Shown: positions 24,679-33,927, counted from the stretch's first letter. The stretch is DNA of 64,000 nt from Armatimonadetes bacterium UBA1398 (GCA_002305165.1 DBQI01000062.1:1-64000), one strand, 5' to 3'. Notes: generated by a model from the letters alone, not told the origin. Numbers and translations: made by a program.

Positions 24679-25602
24679 ATGCAAGGCGACCGAATGGGTC
24701 CGCCACTCGCTCTGGGTTTCGTGCTCCTGCTATCCGCGACATGTCTCGCCCAGGGCGGCGGCCCACAGATGTTCGAGAACCCGGCGCTCGCCGAGGCGCG
24801 CACCCTGTACCGCCAGGCCGCCATCCTGGAGATCCTGCAGGCGCTGGAAATCACGCCTGAGCAGGGTCAGGTGATCCTGCAGGTCAACTCCCAGATCGTC
24901 GCCGCCCAACAGGCGATGAACAACTCACTGCAGGGGTTGGTGGGGGCTAACCTGCCCTTCATGCGGGCGTACGTGCAGGGCACTCTCACCGACGATCCCC
25001 AGAGCTTCCAGCCCATCAACACGGAGCAGGCGAACCGGATCCTCGGCGAGATCAGCATGATCCACTCTCAGTATGAGGGTCTGTGCCGCCAGGGCTACGA
25101 CGTGGTCTTCTCCTCACTGACCGAGGCCCAGTTCGCGGCGATCGAGACCTATCAGGAGCAGGCCCTCAAGGTGCAGCAGGCCGACATGGCCACCACCCAG
25201 GGAGGCACCACGCTGGACGCTCTGCTCCCGCGACTCCTGTCGGTCAGGGACATGGCGCCTGAGGACTACCAGGCCCAGTCCGAGAACCTGGCGGCCGCCC
25301 TCGCGCGGCGCCTGGTGGGCGATGATCCCGACCTGGGGCCTCAGGCCACGGGCCTGATGTTCGGCCTCATGGAGATGGCTCGGGCATTGCCGGACGATGC
25401 CGATGAGGAAGCTCTGGCGGACTACCGGGAAGAGGTGCGGCAGCAGCTGGGCCTTGACGCGGACGGGAACGATCCCCGGATGCTCGCCCAGACCGACGTG
25501 GTAACACAGGCGGGGTTCGAGAACATGCTGCGCGACCCCGTGACCAGCCAGGTGCTCGCGACCCTCCTGGGCATCCAGACGGGCGGAGGTGTGGTCCAAT
25601 GA
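24679..25602 (+). CDS. Secreted helical protein, first of a paralogous pair
   Basis: A 307-residue protein of unknown function. A signal peptide runs from the start to about residue 28 (LGFVLLLSATCLAQG). The rest is predicted to be mostly helical and rich in Gln, Ala and Leu. ITPEQGQVILQV and LTEAQFAAIETYQ resemble the LTxxQ helices of Spy/CpxP-type periplasmic proteins, although the protein is about twice their size. Its tail, MLRDPVTSQVLATLLGIQTGGG, aligns loosely with the tail of the next gene. The stop overlaps the next start (ATGA at 25599-25602), so the two are coupled. ATG 24694 is an alternative start. Confidence 0.7.
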   Translation: MQGDRMGPPLALGFVLLLSATCLAQGGGPQMFENPALAEARTLYRQAAILEILQALEITPEQGQVILQVNSQIVAAQQAMNNSLQGLVGANLPFMRAYVQGTLTDDPQSFQPINTEQANRILGEISMIHSQYEGLCRQGYDVVFSSLTEAQFAAIETYQEQALKVQQADMATTQGGTTLDALLPRLLSVRDMAPEDYQAQSENLAAALARRLVGDDPDLGPQATGLMFGLMEMARALPDDADEEALADYREEVRQQLGLDADGNDPRMLAQTDVVTQAGFENMLRDPVTSQVLATLLGIQTGGGVVQ

Positions 25603-26615
25603 GGCGCATCGCTCTCCTCGCTCTAGCTCTCTCCGTGCAGGGCGCCGCCTGGGCTCAGATGGGTCCCATCGGGCTGAAGGCCCCCGAGACGGAGACCACG
25701 GAAGCGAGCGTGGCGGCGGATAGCTTCGCGATCATCCGCCTGTTCGCCGTTATGCAGCTCTCCGATCAGCAGGTTCTGCAGATCTCGGCCCGGCTGAACG
25801 CACTCGGCGACGCGGTTACCCGTGCTGAGGAGACCGAGAACCAGGCGCTCCTGCAGATGCGCCAGGCTCTCAGCCAGAAGGCCCAAGCCCTGGCCACCGG
25901 CGCTGAGGTGCCCCAGGGGGCTCAGGCACAGATCGATCACGGTATGCTCGCCGTGGTTCGGGCCACTGCCGAGGCTCGGCGGGCCGAACTCGACGCCTAC
26001 AGCGCCTTCATCGATACCCTTCGGCCGGATCAAGTCCTGATGATCGAGTGGGACCTTGCCGGCCCCCGTGGGGCCCAGGTGGAGGCGCTCCTGGCCGCCT
26101 ACCAGGCGCAGGCGAACCAGACGCTTCAGACCATCACCCAACTCATGTGGGGGCCCATCGCGAACCTCATGACGATCGGCTCCAACATCTACCTGGACCA
26201 GCGGCTCCCGCTCATCAGCGACCTCATGAATGTGGGGAACGACCCGAGGCTGCGCCATCGCTACTCCCTGGAGGAGAAGCAGGTCGTCGAGAACCTGATC
26301 CACGTCTTCGACGGCTGGCGCACTCGGATGATCAACGACTTCGGCGGGGCGCCGCCGGAGCCGGCTCTGCGGGACGCGGCGCCGATGATCGCGGCCGATG
26401 TGCTCATGGCGATGGGCATCGAGGTGCCATCCGCTCAGTTGCCGCCCACCCTGCTCAGCGAGGCGGAACTGCGTCGGCTGCTCCTCCGGCCCGAGACGGC
26501 CCAACTGCTCGCCCAGCGCGTGGAGTACATCCGCGCCACGGGTGGGGCCGGTGGGGCGATGGGTGTGCCGCCCGGCGGCTGGGGCCCCCCCATGGAGCCA
26601 GGGCCGGGTATGTAA
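25599..26615 (+). CDS. Secreted helical protein, second of a paralogous pair
   Basis: A 338-residue protein with a clear signal peptide (residues 1-19, ending GAAWA). It is predicted to be helical, with LSDQQVLQISARLNALGD and ALLQMRQALSQKAQALATG as amphipathic helices of the Spy/CpxP kind. Residues 290-310 (LLLRPETAQLLAQRVEYI) match the tail of the upstream protein, and a Gly/Pro-rich end (GGWGPPMEPGPGM) follows. The pair is translated from overlapping codons and may form a periplasmic complex, perhaps as chaperones or stress sensors. That role is inferred from the helix pattern alone. Confidence 0.7.
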   Translation: MRRIALLALALSVQGAAWAQMGPIGLKAPETETTEASVAADSFAIIRLFAVMQLSDQQVLQISARLNALGDAVTRAEETENQALLQMRQALSQKAQALATGAEVPQGAQAQIDHGMLAVVRATAEARRAELDAYSAFIDTLRPDQVLMIEWDLAGPRGAQVEALLAAYQAQANQTLQTITQLMWGPIANLMTIGSNIYLDQRLPLISDLMNVGNDPRLRHRYSLEEKQVVENLIHVFDGWRTRMINDFGGAPPEPALRDAAPMIAADVLMAMGIEVPSAQLPPTLLSEAELRRLLLRPETAQLLAQRVEYIRATGGAGGAMGVPPGGWGPPMEPGPGM

Positions 26616-26642
26616 AAGTGTGTGTCGGGTGTAGGGAACTCA

Positions 26643-26671
26643 GCGGGGCCGGTCAGGTGGACCGGCCCCGC
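26643..26671. terminator. Bidirectional terminator between convergent genes
   Basis: A perfect 12-bp stem, GCGGGGCCGGTC at 26643-26654 with GACCGGCCCCGC at 26660-26671, loop AGGTG. It sits between the convergent stops at 26615 and 26684 and can serve both transcripts. Confidence 0.8.
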
Positions 26672-26683
26672 TCGCGTATCGCG

Positions 26684-27580
26684 CTACTCCGTGGCCCCCG
26701 CGCCTGACTCAGGCGGTGGCGGCTCCTCGCCCGGCGGCATCCCCTCGAAGCCGCCCCCCGCGTCACTCCCCTGTGGAGGCGGAATGGTCGGCGCCGGCCC
26801 CTCAGCGGCCCCGCCTCCCGCCGACGCCGGCTTCTCATCCTCTTCCGGCAGGATCATGCCGCGGACGTTCAGCAGGTGCACCTTGGACTTCTCCTCGGGC
26901 GGCACGGTGATGACGGCCTTCTCGCAGGTCATGTACTCGCCATCGGGGGTCTCGATGCGCGGGTTGTCCGGCAGGGTGATGACCTCGTTACCATCGGCAT
27001 CGATCTCGTAGTACGCCACGTCGGCCAGTAGGGTGTACTCGCCGTCCTCCGATACGCTGCGGACGTTTCCTCGCGCCTCGCCGGTGTCGTTGCCGTAGTT
27101 GTACAAGAGCCGATCGGCGGTGGTCGTCCACACCCCGAACTCGTAGGGATCCGTGTCTTCGTTCGGCGCCTGGCCCTCGGGCCGCTTCTGCTGGGAGATG
27201 ATCCGGACGTTCTGGGTCATGGTCATCGTCTCGGCGTCGAAGTCCACGTCGGCGCGGTCGCTAAAGATCTGGTTCGTGGGATCGACGATGCGGACGGAGC
27301 GCGTAAACACGGCGGTATTCGCGTTCCGGTCCCAGATGACGTAGTCGGCGTAGAGGGTGGTGTCCTCCTGGACCATCTCGACGTCGCCGATGATCTCCCA
27401 CTTGCCGTCGCCGATCTCGTTAGCTCGGATCTCCTGAGCCGACACGAGGACGGGCTTCTGGGACTGCCTCTGGCGCGCGGGCCGAGGCGCGTCGGGCTCG
27501 CCCGCTGTCTCCTGTGCGAGGGCGGGCAGGGCCAGAAGCAGAAGCCCCAGTGCTCCAAGGGCGAGCTTTGCGGCGCGCAA
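26684..27580 (-). CDS. LptA/OstA-like periplasmic protein
   Basis: A 298-residue protein with a signal peptide (about residues 1-22, ending LPALA). Residues 45-230 carry repeating OstA/LptA-type beta strands: GKWEIIGDVEMVQEDTTLYA, VIWDRNANTAVFTRSVRI and DRADVDFDAETMTMTQNV. This is the jelly-roll that carries lipopolysaccharide across the periplasm. The last 50 residues are Pro, Gly and Glu rich and not part of the fold. The start is TTG 27580, with GGGAGGGAG just upstream. It follows an LptC-like gene and supports an outer membrane. The substrate could be a lipid A variant or another lipid. Confidence 0.75.
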   Translation of the reverse strand: MRAAKLALGALGLLLLALPALAQETAGEPDAPRPARQRQSQKPVLVSAQEIRANEIGDGKWEIIGDVEMVQEDTTLYADYVIWDRNANTAVFTRSVRIVDPTNQIFSDRADVDFDAETMTMTQNVRIISQQKRPEGQAPNEDTDPYEFGVWTTTADRLLYNYGNDTGEARGNVRSVSEDGEYTLLADVAYYEIDADGNEVITLPDNPRIETPDGEYMTCEKAVITVPPEEKSKVHLLNVRGMILPEEDEKPASAGGGAAEGPAPTIPPPQGSDAGGGFEGMPPGEEPPPPESGAGATE

Positions 27581-27661
27581 GCGGGTCTCCCTCCCATCAT
27601 CGAGCGTGTCTCGCAGTAGATTCAGACGCCTAGCGCCCCCATGACCTTCATCAGGTTGCCG

Positions 27662-28771
27662 TCAGGCTGGTGGCATGAGCTGCCCCGTTACTCCGCCCTG
27701 GAGCCGCCAAGTGCCCGCCCTGAGCCGTGCCTGGGCTCGCGCCGACCGGAAGCTCCCCTCGCGGGTGGAGACACGCACATCGGAGGGACAGATGGCCAGG
27801 TCCTCTTTTGGGTCGTACTCGACAATGGGCGTCTCGACCGTCACAGGGCCGCCTCCCCCCTGGTCTCGCAGGGTGATGGTGGGGCCGCCTCCCAGGGTAG
27901 CGCGACGCTCGGAGAACTCCGCCGTCTGGCCCATGGCCGAGCCCTCCTCGCCCACGATGGTCACGTTCCCTGTCGCGTGGACCGATTCCTCGACCAGGTC
28001 CACATCCGCCCGTTGGCAACGCACCCGCACCCTCCGCCGAGGGCCCGGCGTAGCGGGCTCCGACTCGGTGGGCGCCTCCTCGCTGAGCCGCTCCAACTCC
28101 TCCAGCGTCGCGTCCATGACCACGTTGCCGATGAGGGAAAGCGTGTCCTCCGTGAGGTCGCCGCGAGCCGAGTCGGCTACGAGCTGCCCCTCGTCTCGTG
28201 TCGTCACTACCACCTGGTGGGGCGCCATGAATCGCTGGGTCGAGACGTTGAAGCGCCCCGAGGGCGTCTTCAGCACCGCCTCGCGCATCGTGGCCGTGAT
28301 GGGCTCCGTGGCGGCGATGAGGCGATCGTCGATGGTGTAGAGGAAGGCCTCGGTCTCGATCTCCAGGTCCCCGTCCACCTGTTCGAGGCGGACGGTGTCG
28401 AACACCCGCAGCTCCTGGAGGGCCTCGTCGTAGCGGGCGCGGCGGGCGGTGCCCACCATGTAGAGCGAGTTCTCGCGGTAGACCCGGATCTCGCTGACAT
28501 CGTGGATGTCGGTGATCTCCTGATCGCGGCTGACCTCGACGACCTCCGCCTCGATCTCGGCCACGAGCTGCGGGGGATCGTCGGGGGACCAGACCTGGAC
28601 CAGGGTGCCCTCCAGGCGCATCAGAGCGCGGTCGTCATCGGGCAGGATGGAGCCAGCTCGCCGGCTCTGGTCGATGCGGTACGCGATGAGGCCCATGGCG
28701 CCCGTCAGGCCGATGGCCAGGATCAGGCTCAGACAGGATCCCCAACTCCGCAGGAACTCGCGCACAGGCAT
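27662..28771 (-). CDS. LptC-like membrane-anchored protein
   Basis: A 369-residue protein with one N-terminal membrane helix (about residues 12-31, SLILAIGLTGAMGLIAY) and a large periplasmic part. Residues 50-200 and 245-355 each contain OstA/LptC-like strands, such as VAEIEAEVVEVSRDQEITDI, RARYDEALQELRVFDTVRLE and VDLVEESVHATGNVTIVG, so it may hold two jelly-rolls and is longer than E. coli LptC. It should pass lipid from the inner-membrane LptBFG complex to LptA. ATG 28771 is very close to GGAGGG; GTG 28765 has better spacing and would remove two residues. LptB, LptF and LptG are not in the window. Confidence 0.7.
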   Translation of the reverse strand: MPVREFLRSWGSCLSLILAIGLTGAMGLIAYRIDQSRRAGSILPDDDRALMRLEGTLVQVWSPDDPPQLVAEIEAEVVEVSRDQEITDIHDVSEIRVYRENSLYMVGTARRARYDEALQELRVFDTVRLEQVDGDLEIETEAFLYTIDDRLIAATEPITATMREAVLKTPSGRFNVSTQRFMAPHQVVVTTRDEGQLVADSARGDLTEDTLSLIGNVVMDATLEELERLSEEAPTESEPATPGPRRRVRVRCQRADVDLVEESVHATGNVTIVGEEGSAMGQTAEFSERRATLGGGPTITLRDQGGGGPVTVETPIVEYDPKEDLAICPSDVRVSTREGSFRSARAQARLRAGTWRLQGGVTGQLMPPA

Positions 28772-28810
28772 GCCCTCCGTGGGATCAGACGGCCTTCCTT
28801 AGAGGGGCCT

Positions 28811-31015
28811 TCACGCCCGTGGCTCCGGCGCATGTAGGTCGAACCGGCGCACGAGGGTGACAACCCGCGCCACCCGACCCTCCTCGACGACCGGGAGCTT
28901 GTAGGTCTCCGTCGGAATCGCGCGGCCTTGTCGCTGGATCTCTTCCGCCGTTCGGCAGGCTTCGCCGGTTCGAAACACCGCGTGGTACTCCTCGAGAATC
29001 TGGTCTGTCGCGAAGGGGAAGAGAGTCATGATGTGCTCGCCCTCAGGTTCACGGCAGGGCAGATCGAACTCCTCCCGCCAACGGTGGTAGGTATCGTTGA
29101 CAAGGAGGACTCGGAAGTCCGCGTCCATCACGTGCACCATGTCATCGAGGGCGTCGATGGTCGCTCGGTACAACTGCCGGGACTGCTCGAGGGCTCTCTC
29201 GGCTCTCACGCGTTCCGTGATGTCCATATTCGAGCCGACGATGCGTACCCCGCCGTTCGGACCGTTCGGCCGCACGGCGCGCGCGCGAGCGTGAATGTAG
29301 CGCTCCTCACCCTCTGGGGTGTACCCACGGAAGGTGAACTCCAGATCGGTGCGCTTGCCTTCGAACGCCTCCCGGCCGAGAGCCTCGGAGTGCTTCAGGT
29401 CATCGGGGTGGACCAACTCGGCCCAGTGCTCACGGGCCTCCAAGATGGAGCCGAACGAGTGCCCGAGCATCTCCCACACCTGGGGGGACCAGTAGACCCG
29501 CCAGGGCTCGGTCTGCATGTCCCAGATGCCGTCGTTGGTTGCCTCGATGGCGAGGCGGTAGCGTTCCTCTGCCGCGCGCAGGCTCTCTTCGGCCCCGAAG
29601 CGAGCTATGGTGGCCCCCACTTGCGAGGCGATCACCCCAAAGGCCCGCTGCCGGCTGGAGCCGAGGCGCTGGCAGGTGGCGGCCGCGCACACCATGCACG
29701 CGACCACTTGGCCGTGGTACCTGATGGGGATGATGGCGAGGGCCTCGCAGTTCGGGCCGGCGAGGTCGTGGAGCTCGCTCGACTCCGTAGAGCCGGCCGT
29801 GATATAGACGGGCTCCCCCGCCACGAACCGCGGAGCGCTCCACTGGCTGAGGGCGGCCCGCCACAGAGCATCGCGGCACTCATCTCTGAGGCTGCGGAAC
29901 GCCCTGAGGACCGGCTTCGAGGATGCCTCGTCGGTCGAGTAGATGGCTCCGCAGTCGAACTGGGAGATCCGCAGGGCTGTCTCGAGGCAGAGGGAGAGGG
30001 CTTGGTCCAGGGTCTCCGCCTCGAGCACCGCCCGGGCAAGGTCTCCCTGGCTTTGGAGGCGCAGAGCGTCCCGGCGCCTCCGCGTGACATCTTGCAGGGA
30101 GCAGACCACGCCGCCGAAGCGGCCGTCGGTGATGAAGGGGACCATCGAGCCCGCAAGGTAACGCTCCTGGCCGTCGCCGCGCTCAGCGATCAGATCGCTG
30201 AAGCTGACCGCCTCGGCCTCGTCGCGCGCCTGCTTGTAGTGGCCGGCCAAGGCGCCGAGGCCCGCTGGCTGAACCTGAGGCCCCATCACGGCTCCCAGGA
30301 GACGCTCCTTGCCGACCCTGAGGATCTGCGCCAACGAAGAGTTGACATAGGTCACGGTATCGTGCGCATCGGTTACGAAGACGCCGTCGCTAACCGACTC
30401 GAGTATGTTCTCGAGGAAGTCCCCGGCCGCAAGGGCCTCCGCCTCGTCGCGCCGGAGCCTGCGGATCTCGGCGCGGAGCCGGGCGTTCTCCTCGGCAAGG
30501 CGCTCCGCCTCGCCCTCATCTCGCACCTCCGGCCGCACCATGCCCGTGGACGGCCACTCGCCACTGTCGGCTCGGGGGGCGATCTCCCGCACCGCCACCA
30601 CGAGGCGTCGCTCCTCCGCCGCACCGTCATCCAGCGCCACGATGCGAGCCCTGAACCAACGGCGCCCGGTGGGCAGATCGAGGGGGTACTCGAACTCCTG
30701 GGGTAGGCCGGTCGCGTTCAGGCCGGCTAGGGCGTCCTCGACGAGTTCGGCCACGTCCGGGGGAAGCACCTCGCTGAAGTGCTTGCCGATGAACTCCTCG
30801 GGGCTCGCATAGAGGTCGCTTTCGCGTGCGCCGTGGTAATGGGCCTTGAAGACTCCCGAGGGGCTCAGCTCGAAGATGAGGCTATCGAGGCCGGCGACGA
30901 TGTCGACAAGGCGCACGCCGCGGCGCTCGTCGACCGATGCCAGACAGCCACGAATGAGCTGGCGCGCATCCTCCGGGATGTCACTCCGATCCAGCAGACC
31001 CGCAAGCGGATCCAC
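28811..31015 (-). CDS. Multi-PAS/GAF sensor protein without output domain
   Basis: A 734-residue cytoplasmic protein. In order: PAS (about 40-150), a coiled coil (about 165-195, EAERLAEENARLRAEIRRL), PAS (about 200-315, ENILESVSDGVFVTDAHDTV), GAF (about 325-480), PAS (about 490-615, RLAIEATNDGIWDMQ with PAC end VGSNMDITERVRAE) and PAS (about 620-725). No histidine kinase, GGDEF, EAL or DNA-binding domain follows, so it must act by protein contact, or has lost its output end. GTG 31015 has a near-perfect GGAGGTGAT seven bases away. The LptC-like and LptA-like genes lie close downstream. Confidence 0.82.
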   Translation of the reverse strand: MDPLAGLLDRSDIPEDARQLIRGCLASVDERRGVRLVDIVAGLDSLIFELSPSGVFKAHYHGARESDLYASPEEFIGKHFSEVLPPDVAELVEDALAGLNATGLPQEFEYPLDLPTGRRWFRARIVALDDGAAEERRLVVAVREIAPRADSGEWPSTGMVRPEVRDEGEAERLAEENARLRAEIRRLRRDEAEALAAGDFLENILESVSDGVFVTDAHDTVTYVNSSLAQILRVGKERLLGAVMGPQVQPAGLGALAGHYKQARDEAEAVSFSDLIAERGDGQERYLAGSMVPFITDGRFGGVVCSLQDVTRRRRDALRLQSQGDLARAVLEAETLDQALSLCLETALRISQFDCGAIYSTDEASSKPVLRAFRSLRDECRDALWRAALSQWSAPRFVAGEPVYITAGSTESSELHDLAGPNCEALAIIPIRYHGQVVACMVCAAATCQRLGSSRQRAFGVIASQVGATIARFGAEESLRAAEERYRLAIEATNDGIWDMQTEPWRVYWSPQVWEMLGHSFGSILEAREHWAELVHPDDLKHSEALGREAFEGKRTDLEFTFRGYTPEGEERYIHARARAVRPNGPNGGVRIVGSNMDITERVRAERALEQSRQLYRATIDALDDMVHVMDADFRVLLVNDTYHRWREEFDLPCREPEGEHIMTLFPFATDQILEEYHAVFRTGEACRTAEEIQRQGRAIPTETYKLPVVEEGRVARVVTLVRRFDLHAPEPRA

Positions 31016-31039
31016 GGGATCACCTCCCTACCCGCGGCC

Positions 31040-31056
31040 AGCCACCATGTGTGGCT
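31040..31056. promoter_or_regulatory. Palindrome between divergent PAS and beta-helix genes
   Basis: AGCCAC and GTGGCT arms are separated by CATGT, and TATCAT overlaps the right arm as a possible plus-strand -10. It is a candidate operator in the 138-base divergent spacer. The assignment is based on symmetry and position only. Confidence 0.35.
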
Positions 31057-31153
31057 ATCATTCGCCACGCGCGGACGCGCACCTGGCGGCATCTCAGCGG
31101 CATTGCAGGTCCCGGCTCTCCTATGGTAAAGGGGGTTGTAGGAGGTGGTCGCC

Positions 31154-32872
31154 ATGACCCAGATGACGTTCGCGCTTGTTGGTTGCGCGCTCCTGACCCT
31201 GTCTGTGGGGGCCGGCGCTCAGCCCCTCGGGCCCAGCGTGAGGAACTACGGCGCCGTTGGCGATGGCGTGACCGACGATACCGCAGCCTTCCAGGCCGCG
31301 CTCGACGAGGCAGGCGCCCGGGGCGGCGGGATCGTCTACGCGCCGCGGGGGGATTACCTCATTGCGACGCACCTGGCTATTCCGGACCACGTGACCCTCG
31401 AGGGCGTTTTCACCGTGCCCACGGCCTGGTCCCAGAATCACGGGACGACGCTCCTGGCGGTGGCGGGCGAGGGCAGCGAGGAGGGCCCGGCCTTCATCAC
31501 GTTGGGGCTCAACAGCACCCTCAAAGGCATCACGGTCTACTATCCCAACCAGAACGACCCGGCCAACATCAAGCCCTTCCCGTGGTGCATCCAGGGACGG
31601 GGAGGCGATAACGCGTCCATCGTGGACTGCCTGCTCGTGAACCCCTACAACGGCGTCGATTTCGCGACGAACCACAGCGGACGGCACTATATCCGAAACC
31701 TCTATGGACAGCCCCTGCGTCGGGGCATCGTCATCGACAAGTGCTACGACGTGGGCCGCATCGAGAACGTCCATTTCTGGCCCTTCTGGAACTGGAGCGT
31801 GCCGGAGCTTCAGGAGTGGATGGCCGCGAACAGCGAGGCCCTCGTTTTCGCCCGCACGGACTGGGAGTACGTGTTCAACGTCTTCGTCTTCGGCTATCAC
31901 ATCGGCTTCCGGTTCACCGAGTCGCCCAGCGGGGCGTGCAATGGGAACTTCGTGGGCATCGGATCCGACGCGTCCCAGTACGCCGTGTATGTCGATCAGT
32001 GCCAGGGCATGGGGCTCCTGATCGTGAATGGCGAGTTCGTGGCGATGCAGGGCGAGGAGCCCATCTCCATCTACATCGGGCCGGACAACTCCGGCCCCGT
32101 GAACCTCTCCAACTGCGCCTTCTGGGGTCCGAGCCGCCAGTTGCTCCGGCAGGAGGGGATCGGCACGACGACTTTCAGCGCCTGCAACTTCCTCGGATGG
32201 GATTGCCGGGGCGAGGGGCGGCCGGCGCTGGAGGTGCTCGATGGCCAACTCACCGTCAATGGCTGTAACTTCACCAAGTCAGGCGTCCATGTTCATCTCG
32301 GTGAGTTCGCCATGGGCGCCGCCATCGTGGGGAATCAGGTGAGCGGCGAGCTGTCCGTGGTCAACGAGTCCCACGGCTCCGTGCAGGTTGGGCTGAACTC
32401 GGAGGTCAGCATCAGCGAGGCCGCAGTCACCCTTGCCGCACGAAACCGAGGCCGGTTCGCCGCCCAGTGGGAGGGCTCAGACTGCCAGACCACGGTGACC
32501 ACCCTGGGGGGCAGCGAGTGCCGGCTGATGTCGGACCTCTATATGCTGTTCGGCGTTCATGACTCCATCCCGGGCGGTGGAGCCTATCCGCGCCTCCGGG
32601 TGGAGGTGGAGTACTTCGACCGCGGCCAGGGCCGGTTCTTCCTCGAGTACGACTCGTCCGACGATACGGTAGAGATCGTGCCCCAGTGGCCCGGGGCCTT
32701 CAAGGCGTCGGCGGAGTCCGTCGAGCTTGAGGATACCGAGGAGTGGAGGACGGCGACCTTCGTGTTGGAGGACGCCCTGTTCGCGGATCGCTGTAACGGC
32801 GGCGACTTCCGGATCACCAGCCCCGAGACGCCCATCGCTGTGCGAGCGGTGCGGGTGACGCGCGTCGAGTGA
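31154..32872 (+). CDS. Secreted pectate-lyase-superfamily beta-helix protein
   Basis: A 572-residue protein with a signal peptide (about residues 1-23, ending VGAGA). It opens with NYGAVGDGVTDDTAAFQAAL, the pectate-lyase-3/tailspike cap motif, followed by YAPRGDYLIATHLAIPDHVT and many short parallel strands. Residues 430-570 form a separate jelly-roll module (YPRLRVEVEYFDRGQGRFFLEYDS), similar to the C-terminal module of the GH127 protein. It should bind or cut extracellular polysaccharide. ATG 31154 is used because GGAGG lies at 31141-31145; an in-frame GTG overlaps that site. It is transcribed away from the PAS sensor. Confidence 0.8.
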   Translation: MTQMTFALVGCALLTLSVGAGAQPLGPSVRNYGAVGDGVTDDTAAFQAALDEAGARGGGIVYAPRGDYLIATHLAIPDHVTLEGVFTVPTAWSQNHGTTLLAVAGEGSEEGPAFITLGLNSTLKGITVYYPNQNDPANIKPFPWCIQGRGGDNASIVDCLLVNPYNGVDFATNHSGRHYIRNLYGQPLRRGIVIDKCYDVGRIENVHFWPFWNWSVPELQEWMAANSEALVFARTDWEYVFNVFVFGYHIGFRFTESPSGACNGNFVGIGSDASQYAVYVDQCQGMGLLIVNGEFVAMQGEEPISIYIGPDNSGPVNLSNCAFWGPSRQLLRQEGIGTTTFSACNFLGWDCRGEGRPALEVLDGQLTVNGCNFTKSGVHVHLGEFAMGAAIVGNQVSGELSVVNESHGSVQVGLNSEVSISEAAVTLAARNRGRFAAQWEGSDCQTTVTTLGGSECRLMSDLYMLFGVHDSIPGGGAYPRLRVEVEYFDRGQGRFFLEYDSSDDTVEIVPQWPGAFKASAESVELEDTEEWRTATFVLEDALFADRCNGGDFRITSPETPIAVRAVRVTRVE

Positions 32873-32890
32873 TCGCCGGCGCCGCGGCGT

Positions 32891-33814
32891 TCACTCCTGG
32901 CTCTGGGGCTTGGCGTGGAGGTAGTCGGCCACGGGCCGGCCCAGGGCGCGCAGGTCCTCGTGGGAGATGGTCACGGCCTCGGCCATGGCCATCTTCTCCG
33001 GGCTGAGCGTCAGGTCGCCACTCACCGTGAAGAGCACGATGCGGTCCCGCACTCCTGGCCGAAGGGAGCGCACGCGATCGGGGGCGCCGAAGCCGAAGCT
33101 GACGTGGCCGCTGCCCGCGATCACCACCGCGATCCGCCCCTTCCCTCGCTCCGATTCCATGAACCGCACGATCTCCGTCGCCATGGTGGCATCGCGCGCG
33201 ATCTGGGCGTCGCAGACCCGGTCGAGCATCTCCTCGGACATGCCGGCATGGACGGGCAGCTGCAGCTTCAGGAGGCGGCGGTAGGCGGGGTCGCCGAGCC
33301 ACAGCTCGTGGGGCAGCTCACGCCGCTGTGCGCGGGACAGCCCCTCCAGGCCGCCACGGCCGATAGCGCGGATCAGCTCAGCGCGGGCGTTGATGCCCAC
33401 GATGGGCGCGCCGACGCGGTGGGCCGCCTCGATGAGCGGCTGGTAGTCACGGATGTTCGACCATCGCTGCTCCCAGTCGGTCGCCGCCAGGAGCTCCTCG
33501 AAGGTGAGGTCGCCATCGTTGTACCGATCGATCTGGTTCTGGTGGAACGACTCCGCCTGCTCCATAGCCAGGAAGAAGGGCACGCCCCGGGCCGCTAGTT
33601 GCTCGATCACCCAGGTCTGGAGGGCGTGGTGGCGGTCCACGCTGTGGGTCTCGCCGAGGTAGACCACCTCCGCCGCCGCGAGGTCGTCGATGAGCGCCTC
33701 GCCCTCGATAGGCTCCGCGCTGTAGAGATCGAGCCAGAAGCCTTCCACGTCCTGTGCGGGGACGATCGCCGGGAGTGTTGCGAGGAGCAAGCCGAGCAGC
33801 ACTGGACGGGTCAT
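32891..33814 (-). CDS. ChaN-like (DUF399) secreted protein
   Basis: A 307-residue protein with a signal peptide (about residues 1-20, ending AIVPAQ). The motif VVYLGETHSVDRHHALQTWVI and the later GSGHVSFGFGAPDR place it in the ChaN/DUF399 group of the Tiki/EreA-like fold, where GE-H residues bind metal or haem. ChaN of Campylobacter is a haem-binding lipoprotein; here no lipobox is seen, so the protein should be soluble in the periplasm. A role in iron or haem handling is inferred from the family. ATG 33814 follows GGTGGAGG; the longer upstream ORF lacks a ribosome site. It is convergent with the gene at 31154-32872. Confidence 0.82.
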   Translation of the reverse strand: MTRPVLLGLLLATLPAIVPAQDVEGFWLDLYSAEPIEGEALIDDLAAAEVVYLGETHSVDRHHALQTWVIEQLAARGVPFFLAMEQAESFHQNQIDRYNDGDLTFEELLAATDWEQRWSNIRDYQPLIEAAHRVGAPIVGINARAELIRAIGRGGLEGLSRAQRRELPHELWLGDPAYRRLLKLQLPVHAGMSEEMLDRVCDAQIARDATMATEIVRFMESERGKGRIAVVIAGSGHVSFGFGAPDRVRSLRPGVRDRIVLFTVSGDLTLSPEKMAMAEAVTISHEDLRALGRPVADYLHAKPQSQE

Positions 33815-33927
33815 GGGACCGGCACCTCCACCTGTCATTCTCAGCAAGTTGCGCGCGCGGGGCAAGAGAGCGGACGCAGGGCCCAAGCCGGCCTATCGGG
33901 AACAGGGGATTGCCAGGCCCGTACCGC

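Noticed and set aside
27641..28837. A 398-codon plus-strand frame opposite the LptC-like gene
   Set aside because: The minus frame has a membrane anchor and OstA-like strands; the plus translation is His/Arg/Gly-rich and without a ribosome site.
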